Of a stretch of DNA of 64,000 bases, positions 44,842-53,333 are shown in pieces (the first letter of the stretch is position 1; every line of letters begins with the position of its first letter). Source of the stretch: Alphaproteobacteria bacterium UBA1908 (GTDB lineage Bacteria; Pseudomonadota; Alphaproteobacteria; Caedimonadales; UBA1908); NCBI GenBank assembly GCA_002337525.1, contig DDGG01000003.1, forward strand, positions 5,408 through 69,407, in the 5' to 3' direction. A model generated the notes under the pieces. The model saw nothing but the letters and a program-made list of their open reading frames with translations, did no database searches and was not told the DNA's origin. The position numbers were made by a program, and so were the translations under genes.

Positions 44842-46035
44842 TTACGCCCTTTGAATAATTGTTTTCATGGTATCAATAACACGGTTTTGAGTATCAGGTG
44901 TCATACTGGCCCATAAGGGGAGACTCATAATTCGATTTCCTGCAGACTCTGCATGAGGAAAATCTCCAGACTTAAAGCCCCAGGTTTTCTGATAATAGGA
45001 AAAAAGATGAACCGCGGGATAATGGATGCCAAGACCAATATTGGCTTCCTTCATTTTTGTCACAAACGTGTCTCGATCAAGGCCTGCTTTTTCTGGATGA
45101 ATCACAGGAGTGAAGATATGCCATGCATGGTCATGATCATAGTCTGGTATGGCGGGTAGTGAAAAAGCTTCTAAATCTTTTAACAAGGTACGGTATCGCT
45201 CAACATGTTGACGTCGTGCCTGGCAAAACCCCTCCAGTTTTGGAAGTTGAGCCAGTCCAATGGCAGCCTGCAAGTCAGACATATTGGCTTTATAGCCTGC
45301 TTCTACGACATCGAAAATTTGAGATCCTTTCTTTGTATACCGGTTCCAGGCATCTCGATCAATGCCATGAAAGCGCAAGCGGTTCAGGCGTTTTGCTAAA
45401 TCATCATCATGGGTAACAACACAGCCTCCTTCGGCGGTTGTCATATTTTTACAGGGATGAAAGCTGAAAACTTGTGTGTCTCCAAAGCTGCCAATTGCCC
45501 GGTTTTTATAACGAGCTCCTACCGCGTGGGCTGCATCTTCCAGAACGCGCAAGCCCCGGCGATGGGCAATTTCATACAAAGGGTCCAGATCGACAGGAAG
45601 CCCTGCAAAGTGAACGGGTAGAAGAACTTTGGTGCGAGGTGTAATGGCATCTTCCAGGCGTGAAACATCCATGTTTAGCGTTTTTGGGTCAATGTCAACC
45701 ATGATGGGCCGAGCCCCTGTATGGACAATGGCATTAACGCTGGAAATAAAGGTAAGAGGCGTTGTAATAACTTCATCTCCCTCCTTAACATCCATCGCCA
45801 GGAGAGATAGATGAAGACCTGCTGTTGCAGATGTTAACAAAGCGGCATAAGGCGCGTGGCAGGTTTCTTTGAAAGCGGTTTCCAAAGCCTGAACGCGAGG
45901 TCCTGTTGCGATCCATCCTGATTTTAAGCAGTCAACGGCAGCTGCAATTTCTTCATCGCCAATATCAGGACGAGTAAAGGGAAGAAATTCATCCTGATGA
46001 AAGGTTGGTTTGTGAAGGCTAGCTTTTTGAGACAA
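44842..46035 (-). CDS. arnB: UDP-4-amino-4-deoxy-L-arabinose aminotransferase (ArnB-like, DegT family)
   Basis: 397 aa PLP enzyme. PFTRPDIGDEEIAA at the N-terminus, LLTSATAGLHLSL for the PLP phosphate, VLEDAAHAVGARY with the ring-binding Asp, and SFHPCKNMTTAEGG with the Schiff-base Lys are as in ArnB. It transaminates the 4-keto intermediate using glutamate. Overlaps the ArnE-like gene by 17 bases and is followed by arnC after one base. Confidence 0.9.
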   Translation of the reverse strand: MSQKASLHKPTFHQDEFLPFTRPDIGDEEIAAAVDCLKSGWIATGPRVQALETAFKETCHAPYAALLTSATAGLHLSLLAMDVKEGDEVITTPLTFISSVNAIVHTGARPIMVDIDPKTLNMDVSRLEDAITPRTKVLLPVHFAGLPVDLDPLYEIAHRRGLRVLEDAAHAVGARYKNRAIGSFGDTQVFSFHPCKNMTTAEGGCVVTHDDDLAKRLNRLRFHGIDRDAWNRYTKKGSQIFDVVEAGYKANMSDLQAAIGLAQLPKLEGFCQARRQHVERYRTLLKDLEAFSLPAIPDYDHDHAWHIFTPVIHPEKAGLDRDTFVTKMKEANIGLGIHYPAVHLFSYYQKTWGFKSGDFPHAESAGNRIMSLPLWASMTPDTQNRVIDTMKTIIQRA

Positions 46036-46393
46036 GGTAAACCCCCCCTAAAATAACAATAATTCCCAGGATGCGTGTTGCTGACAAGTTTTCTTGCAGA
46101 AACCAGTATCCTGCCAGGGCTGTAAAGACGTATCCCAGACTTGATAGAGGATAGGCATAGCTGACATCAACACGTGATAAGGCCATCATCCAGAATCCTA
46201 CACTTAGGACATAAAGGAAGAGACCTCCAATAATGGCTGGGTTCTGGGCAATCTTTAAAAATATAGGCCAGAAGTTTTGTAGAATAAAATCAAAATGCCC
46301 AATTGATTTCATCCCGACTTTTAGCAAAATTTGTGCGGCTGTATTAAGCAGGACACAAAAAATAATCAGAGGCAAATAATGAAGGGCAGACAT
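46019..46393 (-). CDS. Small EamA-type flippase subunit (ArnE/ArnF-like)
   Basis: 124 aa with four membrane helices, SMR/EamA fold. LLNTAAQILLKVGMKSIG in TM1 and SRVDVSYAYPLSSLGYVFTA in TM3 are the ArnE/ArnF pattern. In E. coli ArnE and ArnF form a heterodimer that flips undecaprenyl-phosphate-aminoarabinose. Only one such gene is present here, so it may work as a homodimer. It lies four bases after arnT and overlaps arnB. Confidence 0.8.
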   Translation of the reverse strand: MSALHYLPLIIFCVLLNTAAQILLKVGMKSIGHFDFILQNFWPIFLKIAQNPAIIGGLFLYVLSVGFWMMALSRVDVSYAYPLSSLGYVFTALAGYWFLQENLSATRILGIIVILGGVYLVSKS

Positions 46394-46397
46394 CTGG

Positions 46398-48041
46398 CTA
46401 TGAACTCGTTTCTGCTTTTAAAAGCACATCGTTATGGCTTTGGGAAAGAATCTCTGTTCTGTATAACCCAAGCAGGTTTAGATCGTCCAGAAATTCCTTG
46501 CGTGTTACGATAAAAAAGCGACCTTCTTTTTGAGCAAGCGCTGCAAATTCCTGTCGTGTCATCATCCAGGAGGAGGTGTCTTCGATGCTCATGCCAAATT
46601 CCAGCTCTCCTTTCCAGTCTGTAACAATAATTTTTTCTCCTACATAGGGAGGAAGATCCTGGTAGTATCTTCCAAACGCAACAATCTTGTCACCTGGTTG
46701 CTTTAGACGATTGATTTCAAGGGCCAGATTTTTGACAGAGCGATGATCCAGCAAAGGCCAGGCACTGTTCAAAGTGACCAGTACAACAAGGCTGGTGATC
46801 ATAATACCACCGAAGGTATGCCTCATATCGTACCGTTTCCAGAAAACATAGACAGATCCCATTAAAAGGGCAACGATAAGAGTAATCCAGTAGGGTTGTA
46901 AGGCTGTATTCATGAAAAGATTCTGATGCCAGAGAGCGACAGGGATGCCTAAACCTAGAACACAGGCCATAAGAATGAAAGAAAGCCACGGTGTGGGGTG
47001 TCTGCTGTCAAAAAGATCATCCAGTGTGCGTCCCATTAAGACTGAAACTAAAGGGAAGACAGGAAGGATATAAGGAATTAATTTTGAGCTGGAGAGAGAG
47101 TAAAACAAGAAAATGACTCCCGCAGAAAGGAGTAGAAAAAAGGCTTCACGTTCGCGATCCAGGGATCGCCGAAGAGATCTGAAAGTTGAAGAAAGTGTCC
47201 TTAAGAATAAACCTGTCCAGGGAAAAAGCCCCAATAATAATATAGGAATAAAAAACCAGACAGGCTGATAACGGCTGTGAGTTGTCGTTAAGAAACGTTC
47301 AAAGTGTTCATGTATAAAGTAAAACTGAAAAAATTCAGGATTTTTTAGGCTTACAGCAATATGCCAGGGAACAGCTATCAGAAAAAAGATCTCAATACCC
47401 CAGTGTTTAAAAGCCAGTTTCAGACTCCTCCAATCCTGACGCAAACAACACCACAATAATATAGAGGCTCCCGGCAGGACAGCACCGATTAATCCTTTTG
47501 TCAGGACGGCCAATGCGGCACATAAAAAAAACAGAAAAAGATAGAAACGTTGATAAGAGGGCGCGCGTTCCCGGGTGGCAAGAAGAAAATTAAAGAGAGA
47601 CCCTACAATAAAAGTTGAAACAGCCATATCAAGAATCAAAATACGGGTATGGGCATAAAAAAGAAGGCTTGTTGCCAGAATCCCGGATCCCAGAAGACCG
47701 GCTCGTCGACCATAAAGAAGACGGCCTGTCCCGTAAACCATCAAACATGTCAGGAGTCCCAAAAAGGCCGGCCAAAACCGTAAAGCCCACTCATTGACAC
47801 CAAAAGCTTTTATGGAACTACTTGTGAGCCAGTACATTAAAGGAGGCTTCTCAAAATATTTGACCCCGTTCAAGCGAGGGGTAATAAAATCTCCTGAAGC
47901 TACCATTTCCCGGGGAATTTCTGTATAGCGGCCTTCATCTGGTGCTGACAAGGGCCTTGAACCTAACATAAAGGTAAAAAGAGACCCAATGGTTAGAATC
48001 AAAAGAAAAACATCTTTTAAGGCAGATCGCCGTGACAACAT
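46398..48041 (-). CDS. arnT: Lipid A aminoarabinose transferase-like PMT-family glycosyltransferase
   Basis: 547 aa, GT83/PMT-like. The first periplasmic loop carries LSAPDEGRYTEIPREMVASGDF with the catalytic Asp/Glu cluster, then YFEKPPLMYWLTSSSIKAFG, both ArnT hallmarks. About 12 membrane helices are followed by a periplasmic domain (VAFGRYYQDLPPYVGEKI). ArnT moves aminoarabinose from undecaprenyl phosphate to lipid A phosphates, lowering the negative surface charge and raising resistance to cationic peptides. It is the first gene of the operon as transcribed. The ribosome-binding site before ATG 48041 is poor. Confidence 0.85.
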   Translation of the reverse strand: MLSRRSALKDVFLLILTIGSLFTFMLGSRPLSAPDEGRYTEIPREMVASGDFITPRLNGVKYFEKPPLMYWLTSSSIKAFGVNEWALRFWPAFLGLLTCLMVYGTGRLLYGRRAGLLGSGILATSLLFYAHTRILILDMAVSTFIVGSLFNFLLATRERAPSYQRFYLFLFFLCAALAVLTKGLIGAVLPGASILLWCCLRQDWRSLKLAFKHWGIEIFFLIAVPWHIAVSLKNPEFFQFYFIHEHFERFLTTTHSRYQPVWFFIPILLLGLFPWTGLFLRTLSSTFRSLRRSLDREREAFFLLLSAGVIFLFYSLSSSKLIPYILPVFPLVSVLMGRTLDDLFDSRHPTPWLSFILMACVLGLGIPVALWHQNLFMNTALQPYWITLIVALLMGSVYVFWKRYDMRHTFGGIMITSLVVLVTLNSAWPLLDHRSVKNLALEINRLKQPGDKIVAFGRYYQDLPPYVGEKIIVTDWKGELEFGMSIEDTSSWMMTRQEFAALAQKEGRFFIVTRKEFLDDLNLLGLYRTEILSQSHNDVLLKAETSS

Positions 48042-48158
48042 ATGTTAAAAAATATAAGGAACCATGGCGAAACATAGTCAAATTCATTAAAAATGTCAAC
48101 CATTTCTATGTTAATATGATTTATTAAATGTAATTAAAAGGAGTAAAAAGAAATAAAG

Positions 48159-48431
48159 ATGAGCATTAATATTGTTATGTATACAAAAAACATTTGTCCC
48201 TATTGTGCAATGGCGAAACATCTTCTTGATGAAAAGGAACTTTCTTTTACCGAGAAAAATGCGGAACACGCTGATATCTTTGAGGAAATGATGTTGAAAT
48301 CTGAAGGACGTCGTACTGTTCCCCAGATTTTTATTAATGATAAGCCTATCGGAGGGTTTGATGATTTAAATGCCCTGAACAGGTCAGGTGAGCTAGATCG
48401 CCTTATTAAAGAAGCGGGTTTTTCTTCCTAA
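48159..48431 (+). CDS. grxC: Glutaredoxin 3
   Basis: 90 aa. CPYCAMAKHLL is the dithiol active site, RRTVPQIFINDKPIGGFDDL the cis-Pro and glutathione-binding segment. Length and motif order match GrxC. AAAGGAG lies 12-18 bases before the ATG. It is divergent from arnT and overlaps the pseudopilin gene tail to tail by four bases. Confidence 0.95.
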   Translation: MSINIVMYTKNICPYCAMAKHLLDEKELSFTEKNAEHADIFEEMMLKSEGRRTVPQIFINDKPIGGFDDLNALNRSGELDRLIKEAGFSS

Positions 48432-49183
48432 TATCCCCAACCATCAGCTTCTGTTTTTTCAGGATGCAGGGCAAGATACCCTGCACAGGAAAAGTGCGCG
48501 TAATGAGCCACTAAATTTTGAGAGGTGGACCATTTTAGCCGGTGACGATGGGGAGTGTCTGACTTTGCAGTATAGGGAAAATCAGCAAATCGAAGAGTTC
48601 TGGATTCATTGATTTTTTCGCCTGTGCCCTGAGGATTTTTACCAGTTTCTCCTCGGCTGACAAGGACGACAGCAAGGGTTTCTGATGCAGGTAAATCCAG
48701 GAGATGATCAGCGGATGTTAGCAAGGTGATCTCTTTTGAGTGTGCGCTGCAGAAGTGTTTGACTTTATCACTATCTGATTCGGGAGGCGTTGTTAAAACC
48801 GGGTCAACACTATAGATAAAAAAATGTCCCCATCCATCTTTGACATGCGATGAAGCCAGTCCAAGAGTTTCATACGGTACAGTCCCTATTGCTTTTGCTC
48901 CAGAGCATTTATGAGGAGCTTTTCCCGGGTGGTCAGAAAAGCCGGGACAGGGCAAGTGGCCATGGGTCAAGGCATAGTTGGCAAGGCTTGAAAGAATCCG
49001 TTCTTGATGAGAGGATGTTTTTATGACGCGATTATGTTTGCGTTGCTCTGTCAGATAGGGAAGCACAGCGGCTCCAATTACCCCCATTATTGCCAGGGCA
49101 ATAGAGGCTTCCAACAGGGAGAAACCTGAATCTTCACCTCCTTTTTGTGAGAGTTTTTTTAAAACTGAAAATAGAGAACGCAT
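48428..49183 (-). CDS. Type II secretion pseudopilin-like protein (prepilin leader, 251 aa)
   Basis: A 20-residue basic leader ends in Gly20, followed by FSLLEASIALAIMG. This is the prepilin peptidase site with Phe+1 and Glu+5 and the hydrophobic assembly helix. The C-terminal globular part (about 200 residues) has four to five Cys and a HLPCPG segment and is larger than a typical minor pseudopilin, more like those large prepilin-like proteins with an N-terminal methylation site in alphaproteobacteria. It is downstream of, and overlaps by 25 bases, another pseudopilin. No secretin or peptidase gene is nearby; the E/F/L/M/C-like operon at 538-5538 is the likely partner. Confidence 0.8.
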   Translation of the reverse strand: MRSLFSVLKKLSQKGGEDSGFSLLEASIALAIMGVIGAAVLPYLTEQRKHNRVIKTSSHQERILSSLANYALTHGHLPCPGFSDHPGKAPHKCSGAKAIGTVPYETLGLASSHVKDGWGHFFIYSVDPVLTTPPESDSDKVKHFCSAHSKEITLLTSADHLLDLPASETLAVVLVSRGETGKNPQGTGEKINESRTLRFADFPYTAKSDTPHRHRLKWSTSQNLVAHYAHFSCAGYLALHPEKTEADGWGY

Positions 49184-49971
49184 GCTTTATCTTTGTAGTG
49201 TCCATTATATTTTCCCTGGGCCGTGACACAGGATCCTTTGGGAACATTTTTGCCATCGCGAGCCCTGATTTTTCCCTCTTTTGGGAGGCCACTATCAGCT
49301 TTTTCATCGAGGCTCATGGCCTGAAGAGGGGTTAATCCTGAGGTTCCCTGGGCCTCTCCCAGGACAAACCAGTGATGTCCTTCTCCAAAAACATTGTGTT
49401 GTACTGTGAATCCGCCTCCGATTTTGGCTTTTGGGGCTCCCTGACCGAAGTGTGCCTGTCCGCTGGAAGGTGGTTTCCCGGGAGATGAAATAAGGTTAGC
49501 AGCTGCAAGATGAGACCAGAAAGAGAGGGCTTCCTGCCCTCGGCCACCAGAGGCCAGCCCCGGGCCTTCGATAACGCCATTCCCATTTCCATTTTGTAGA
49601 GAAGAATGGATGTAGTCAGAAGCCCTATCATAATCACCGGGCAGGGCGTTATAACGATCCTCAAAAAGAGTCACCGCCATCTTATAGCTGTTGGCCTGGG
49701 TTAAAACAGATTTAAGACGGGCACTTTCCAGCAGATCTTGTCCCTTTAGGATGCCTCCAATAATCAGGCCCATAATTAAAAGGGCAATGGACAGTTCAAC
49801 GAGGCTAAAGCCTGCTTCATCACTAATAAAATCTGGTGAAAGCTGACGAGGATTAAAGACTCTTTTCAGGAGTGATGTAGATTCCAGGGGCCTATGGATG
49901 CTGTCTTGTGAATTTTTCTTGGAGAAGAAAAAACTTTTACGGATCCTGAGGGAGATGGTCTTTAAAAACAT
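49159..49971 (-). CDS. Type II secretion pseudopilin-like protein with a long leader (270 aa)
   Basis: Gly54-Phe55 followed by SLVELSIALLIMG with Glu59 (+5) is a prepilin peptidase site. The leader of 54 residues is unusually long (normally 6-25). No in-frame ATG lies nearer the cleavage site, though a GTG or TTG start cannot be excluded. The mature protein has the alpha-helix plus ALPGDYDRASD segment common in large alphaproteobacterial prepilin-like proteins. The paired gene downstream overlaps by 25 bases, so both pseudopilins are probably made together. Confidence 0.75.
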   Translation of the reverse strand: MFLKTISLRIRKSFFFSKKNSQDSIHRPLESTSLLKRVFNPRQLSPDFISDEAGFSLVELSIALLIMGLIIGGILKGQDLLESARLKSVLTQANSYKMAVTLFEDRYNALPGDYDRASDYIHSSLQNGNGNGVIEGPGLASGGRGQEALSFWSHLAAANLISSPGKPPSSGQAHFGQGAPKAKIGGGFTVQHNVFGEGHHWFVLGEAQGTSGLTPLQAMSLDEKADSGLPKEGKIRARDGKNVPKGSCVTAQGKYNGHYKDKACVLYFQF

Positions 49972-50532
49972 ATGTGTCCGGAAAGAATGAATACCGCCAG
50001 GATTATTGACAAAGAAACCAAAAATCTCAAGCCCTTAAAAATAAATATTTAAAAAGGAGGGATAGGTAAGAATGTTTTTTTCAGACTTTATCTTTATTAC
50101 CTTATTTGATCGTTAAAACAATATGTAAGACATGATATTTACTGTGGCCAACATAAGGCGTGTAATAAGGAAAAAATCTTATTTTTTAAGTTGTTTTTGA
50201 CTGTATAGGGTCGTGGAAATGAATGAATTGGCTGTCTCTCTTGGACGTTATTCGAACCACGAAAAATTACTTCATAGCAATAAGTGAAAATCATGGAAAG
50301 CATTACTATAAAAGAGATACAAAGCTTTATAGAGACTAAAAATCAAGTACCACTGGTGTTGGAATCACCCCTCAATACTGGAGCTGGAAACACCTTAAAA
50401 TTACTTGGTTTGAATCCTCGCTTGGGATTCGAATTGATATGAATTTTGAATGCACAATCTTCTACATTTTTTACATACATAGTGAGGTGTAGAGATATAG
50501 TTTTATATTAAAAAATATGTTATTGGTATTAC
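49972..50532. other. Gene-free region at the left side of a possible tRNA-linked insertion
   Basis: 561 bases without a supportable ORF. At 50226-50258 it contains AATTGGCTG and, 15 bases on, ATTCGAACC. The same two 9-mers occur in the same order in the 3' half of the tRNA-Gln gene at 53154-53179 (10 bases apart there). A second T-arm-like segment with a GAATCC/GGATTC hairpin is near 50410-50432. This looks like eroded tRNA 3'-end sequence, possibly an attachment site. No strong promoter was seen. Confidence 0.4.
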
Positions 50533-52365
50533 ATGTCAGAAAAAATTACAGAAAACAGCTCAAGTTCAGATCAGGTAACTATTGATACTTTCTTGGAAAG
50601 AATTTCTGATTTTGTCACAACCGTTTATTTTAAGTTTAAAAGCTTGTTTGATTTCCCGAACCAAGAAGAGTGTGCTTATCAAATTTTAAATCTATGCTTT
50701 TATACTCCAACAGATAAAGCAACGGCTAGTATCTTTGGGTTTGCCGAGTTTATAGCAGCATTAGCATTGCTGGTGGTCGTCTACACCATTACGGATGTAC
50801 GATATAAATTCAGAATACGCACTGCACGGTTGCCACTTCTAAAAATGGCTTTTTTCGTAATTAGTATTGTTGGCTTTGGCTCACTTATTACCGACTTCTG
50901 GATGGCTTCAAACTGTCCGGTACTCGACTCCTTCATTACATATAGCGGTCTACAATTCTCTTATGGCTTTCTATTTTTATCTATGGTTTTGCTATGGTTG
51001 TTTTTTGCATTCATGCGCCCACCGAAGTTTAACAAAAGCAATGCCAAAAAATATTTGCATGAGCTGTATCGCTATATCCTGCAAGGGTCAGAAACAGAGT
51101 TGCCAGTAATTGCTCATGAGTTAGGACGCTCTGCAAGAGAAATTATAAACCTATCAGAAGAGTCTCCTTCAAGGAGGTTTCCAAAGGCCGACAACATATT
51201 TACTAAATTTTTCAAATCAGAGGACAAGACCGGACAATACGCCTACGAAATACTATTAATGATCGGCACAAGACGTTTATGCCGATATATGGCTGCTGTT
51301 GCGCCAGCGACTGTTATAGAATTTTTCTTGGAGTTCTCTGAAAATATCAAAACCAAAAGTTTGCCTATTGGGCAATTCGTGAGGAATATTTCTACGGAAG
51401 CCATTCTGAATAAAGATAGCGTCTTATATCATGAAGATGAAGGGTACAACTCTGGCTGGTTCGGATATGTACGCCCGTTTAGTAAAGCTGTGTACGGCGA
51501 CTACGACTTGATAGAAATTCTTTCACAAGACCACTCGTCACCTTTGGATTTAGATTACAAAGCACTAGCGGGCTTGGATCCAGAACAATTCGAAGCATAC
51601 ACCCGCGTCACACTGATTACATTTGAAGAATATATAAAAAAGTACCCTGATGGCTTAACCAATTCCTATGCGCTAAACCAAGCATTTTCAAATATCAAAA
51701 GCGCCACTTTAAGCATCTACCAAATAAACAACATAACTGACTGGCACAATACAGATGTATATCGAAAATTCAGAACATCAGTAGACTTCATACGCGATGT
51801 AATACGTCTCCTGAACAAACACGGGCAACCTCGATTGGATATCCTGAAAAGCACTGAAAATTACAAAAGAGGTGATATGTATGGTCATGTTGCCAATTTA
51901 ATGTTTGAAATAATTTCAGCAGCTTCAAGGGTTAATAAAAACCGAGATACATGTTGGGAAATTCATCATAATTCCGTTTGGACTGACTTTTTTAACTATG
52001 GAGAAAACAAGGATCCTCGAAAACTTGTGTTATTTAGGCTGCGACGTGCGCTCTATGATGAAATTTGTCGATTATCTGAATTGCCAAATTATAAATCAGC
52101 TAGGATCTTGGCTATATGCCTGAACGTAATGGGTCCGGTTATTCCGAAAAAGGGAATCTTTATGTATAGCGAACAAAGGGCTTTGCATAAGGCTATGATT
52201 GGATGGTTAAAAAACAACTATTTAGACTTGATTGATAAGCAGCCTGATGTAGCCAATGCATGTATCATTGGTAGCATTTCCTATGATGAAGATAAAAAAC
52301 AAATCATCAAGAGTTACATCAAAGGTTTAAGGCTTGAAGAATCGAAAGAATACCTGTCACTTTGA
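50533..52365 (+). CDS. Three-TM membrane protein of unknown function
   Basis: 610 aa; I do not recognise the family. There are hydrophilic residues 1-65, three membrane helices (about 75-95, 107-129, 141-163) and then about 440 residues of soluble, mostly helical, charged protein with no motif I can name. Codon choice and the A-rich composition differ from the neighbouring core genes. No ribosome-binding site of note precedes the ATG. It is followed after 49 bases by a DUF6362 gene, then by tRNA-Gln. The position suggests cargo of a mobile segment. A defence or toxin role is conceivable but nothing in the sequence shows it. Confidence 0.65.
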   Translation: MSEKITENSSSSDQVTIDTFLERISDFVTTVYFKFKSLFDFPNQEECAYQILNLCFYTPTDKATASIFGFAEFIAALALLVVVYTITDVRYKFRIRTARLPLLKMAFFVISIVGFGSLITDFWMASNCPVLDSFITYSGLQFSYGFLFLSMVLLWLFFAFMRPPKFNKSNAKKYLHELYRYILQGSETELPVIAHELGRSAREIINLSEESPSRRFPKADNIFTKFFKSEDKTGQYAYEILLMIGTRRLCRYMAAVAPATVIEFFLEFSENIKTKSLPIGQFVRNISTEAILNKDSVLYHEDEGYNSGWFGYVRPFSKAVYGDYDLIEILSQDHSSPLDLDYKALAGLDPEQFEAYTRVTLITFEEYIKKYPDGLTNSYALNQAFSNIKSATLSIYQINNITDWHNTDVYRKFRTSVDFIRDVIRLLNKHGQPRLDILKSTENYKRGDMYGHVANLMFEIISAASRVNKNRDTCWEIHHNSVWTDFFNYGENKDPRKLVLFRLRRALYDEICRLSELPNYKSARILAICLNVMGPVIPKKGIFMYSEQRALHKAMIGWLKNNYLDLIDKQPDVANACIIGSISYDEDKKQIIKSYIKGLRLEESKEYLSL

Positions 52366-52414
52366 TAAAAACTCTATCCTTTGATCTCCACTTAACAAAC
52401 AAAAGGAGATCAAA

Positions 52415-53071
52415 ATGGAAAATAAACAAAACCAATCTACTAAATGGACTAAAAACAAAGTTACGAACGCTTTTGAAAAGAGCATTCGGACATTGAGGCT
52501 TTTGCCATACGCAAAAGTAAGGGGTTATTTCAATACTTGGCCTGATATCATTTATTCCGAATTAGAAGTATTGCAGCAGGAACATAAACCAAGAAAGCTG
52601 CGTGCTAAGGCTGAAGATATTTTAGAGCTGGAAGCCGTTTTGGAATGGATTGTATGGCTCGAAGAGAATGAGCGTAAACTCGTTTGGGCAAGAGCAAGAA
52701 GAAAGCCTTGGAAAGTCATATGCCGTGAATTTGGCTGTGGACGTACAAAGGCTTGGCAAGACTGGAGCTATGCTATCGAAAAGATCGTGCATCAGCTTAA
52801 TAAAGGGGAATCCACGAAAGAACGTCATGAAGACTTAATGAAGGCTGATATTCGTACCAAACAAAGATTTGTGAACAATATTACGTCACCTGGATTTTCT
52901 AACCAGCTAGGGCGGGCTTTCGAGGGACTTGGATATTCGCCGGAAGAAGGTCAAGAGGCTGCCGCGAACATTATCGCGTTCGGAAAATACATCATGGAGA
53001 CTAAAATTGAGGAAGAAAAATCGAAATACCCTAACAGGACTCGAACCAAGCAAGCCACTGATAATAAATAG
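52415..53071 (+). CDS. DUF6362 family protein (phage/mobile-element associated)
   Basis: 218 aa. The run TLRLLPYAKVRGYFNTWPDI, EAVLEWIVWLEENERKLVWA, RARRKPWKVICREFGCGRT and KAWQDWSYAIEKI matches the DUF6362 layout: VRGYxxxWP, then WLxWLxxxxRxxVWARAxxxxWKxICxxxGxxRxTAWRxWxxAL. The last part is a helix-turn-helix. The family is common in alphaproteobacterial prophages and islands and probably binds DNA. AAAGGAG precedes the ATG. The extra C-terminal 80 residues are not part of the domain. It ends 85 bases before tRNA-Gln. Confidence 0.75.
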   Translation: MENKQNQSTKWTKNKVTNAFEKSIRTLRLLPYAKVRGYFNTWPDIIYSELEVLQQEHKPRKLRAKAEDILELEAVLEWIVWLEENERKLVWARARRKPWKVICREFGCGRTKAWQDWSYAIEKIVHQLNKGESTKERHEDLMKADIRTKQRFVNNITSPGFSNQLGRAFEGLGYSPEEGQEAAANIIAFGKYIMETKIEEEKSKYPNRTRTKQATDNK

Positions 53072-53156
53072 TTTTTAATATTTAACGGCAGCCATTAACG
53101 AATTTTTGAACCTGAAAAATGAGGCCTGATAAGGTGTTCAGAAGGTGGTGAAAAAT

Positions 53157-53231
53157 TGGCTGGGGCGGCAGGATTCGAACCTGCGCATGGCGACACCAAA
53201 AACCGCTGCCTTACCGCTTGGCTACGCCCCA
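53157..53231 (-). tRNA. tRNA-Gln (UUG)
   Basis: 75 bases including encoded CCA. Acceptor stem TGGGGCG pairs with CGCCCCA, D-arm AGCCAAGCGGTAAGGC, anticodon loop TTTTGGT with anticodon UUG, closed by a GCGGT/GTCGC stem (with G-U pairs), and T-arm GCAGGTTCGAATCCTGC. G73 as in other glutamine tRNAs. No introns. Beside a possible island. Confidence 0.95.
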
Positions 53232-53333
53232 AAACCAGAATTAAAATAAACATATTCTTTGGATAGACGCAAGAAAACTCTTTCGCCGAGGTGATTTTTT
53301 TTAGAAAAGGAGAAGTCTCCTTAAAATCAGTCC

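Noticed and set aside
50410..50432. T-arm-like GGTTTGAATCC with an adjoining hairpin
   Set aside because: No acceptor or anticodon arms around it. Mentioned as part of the possible tRNA-remnant area, but not called as a tRNA.
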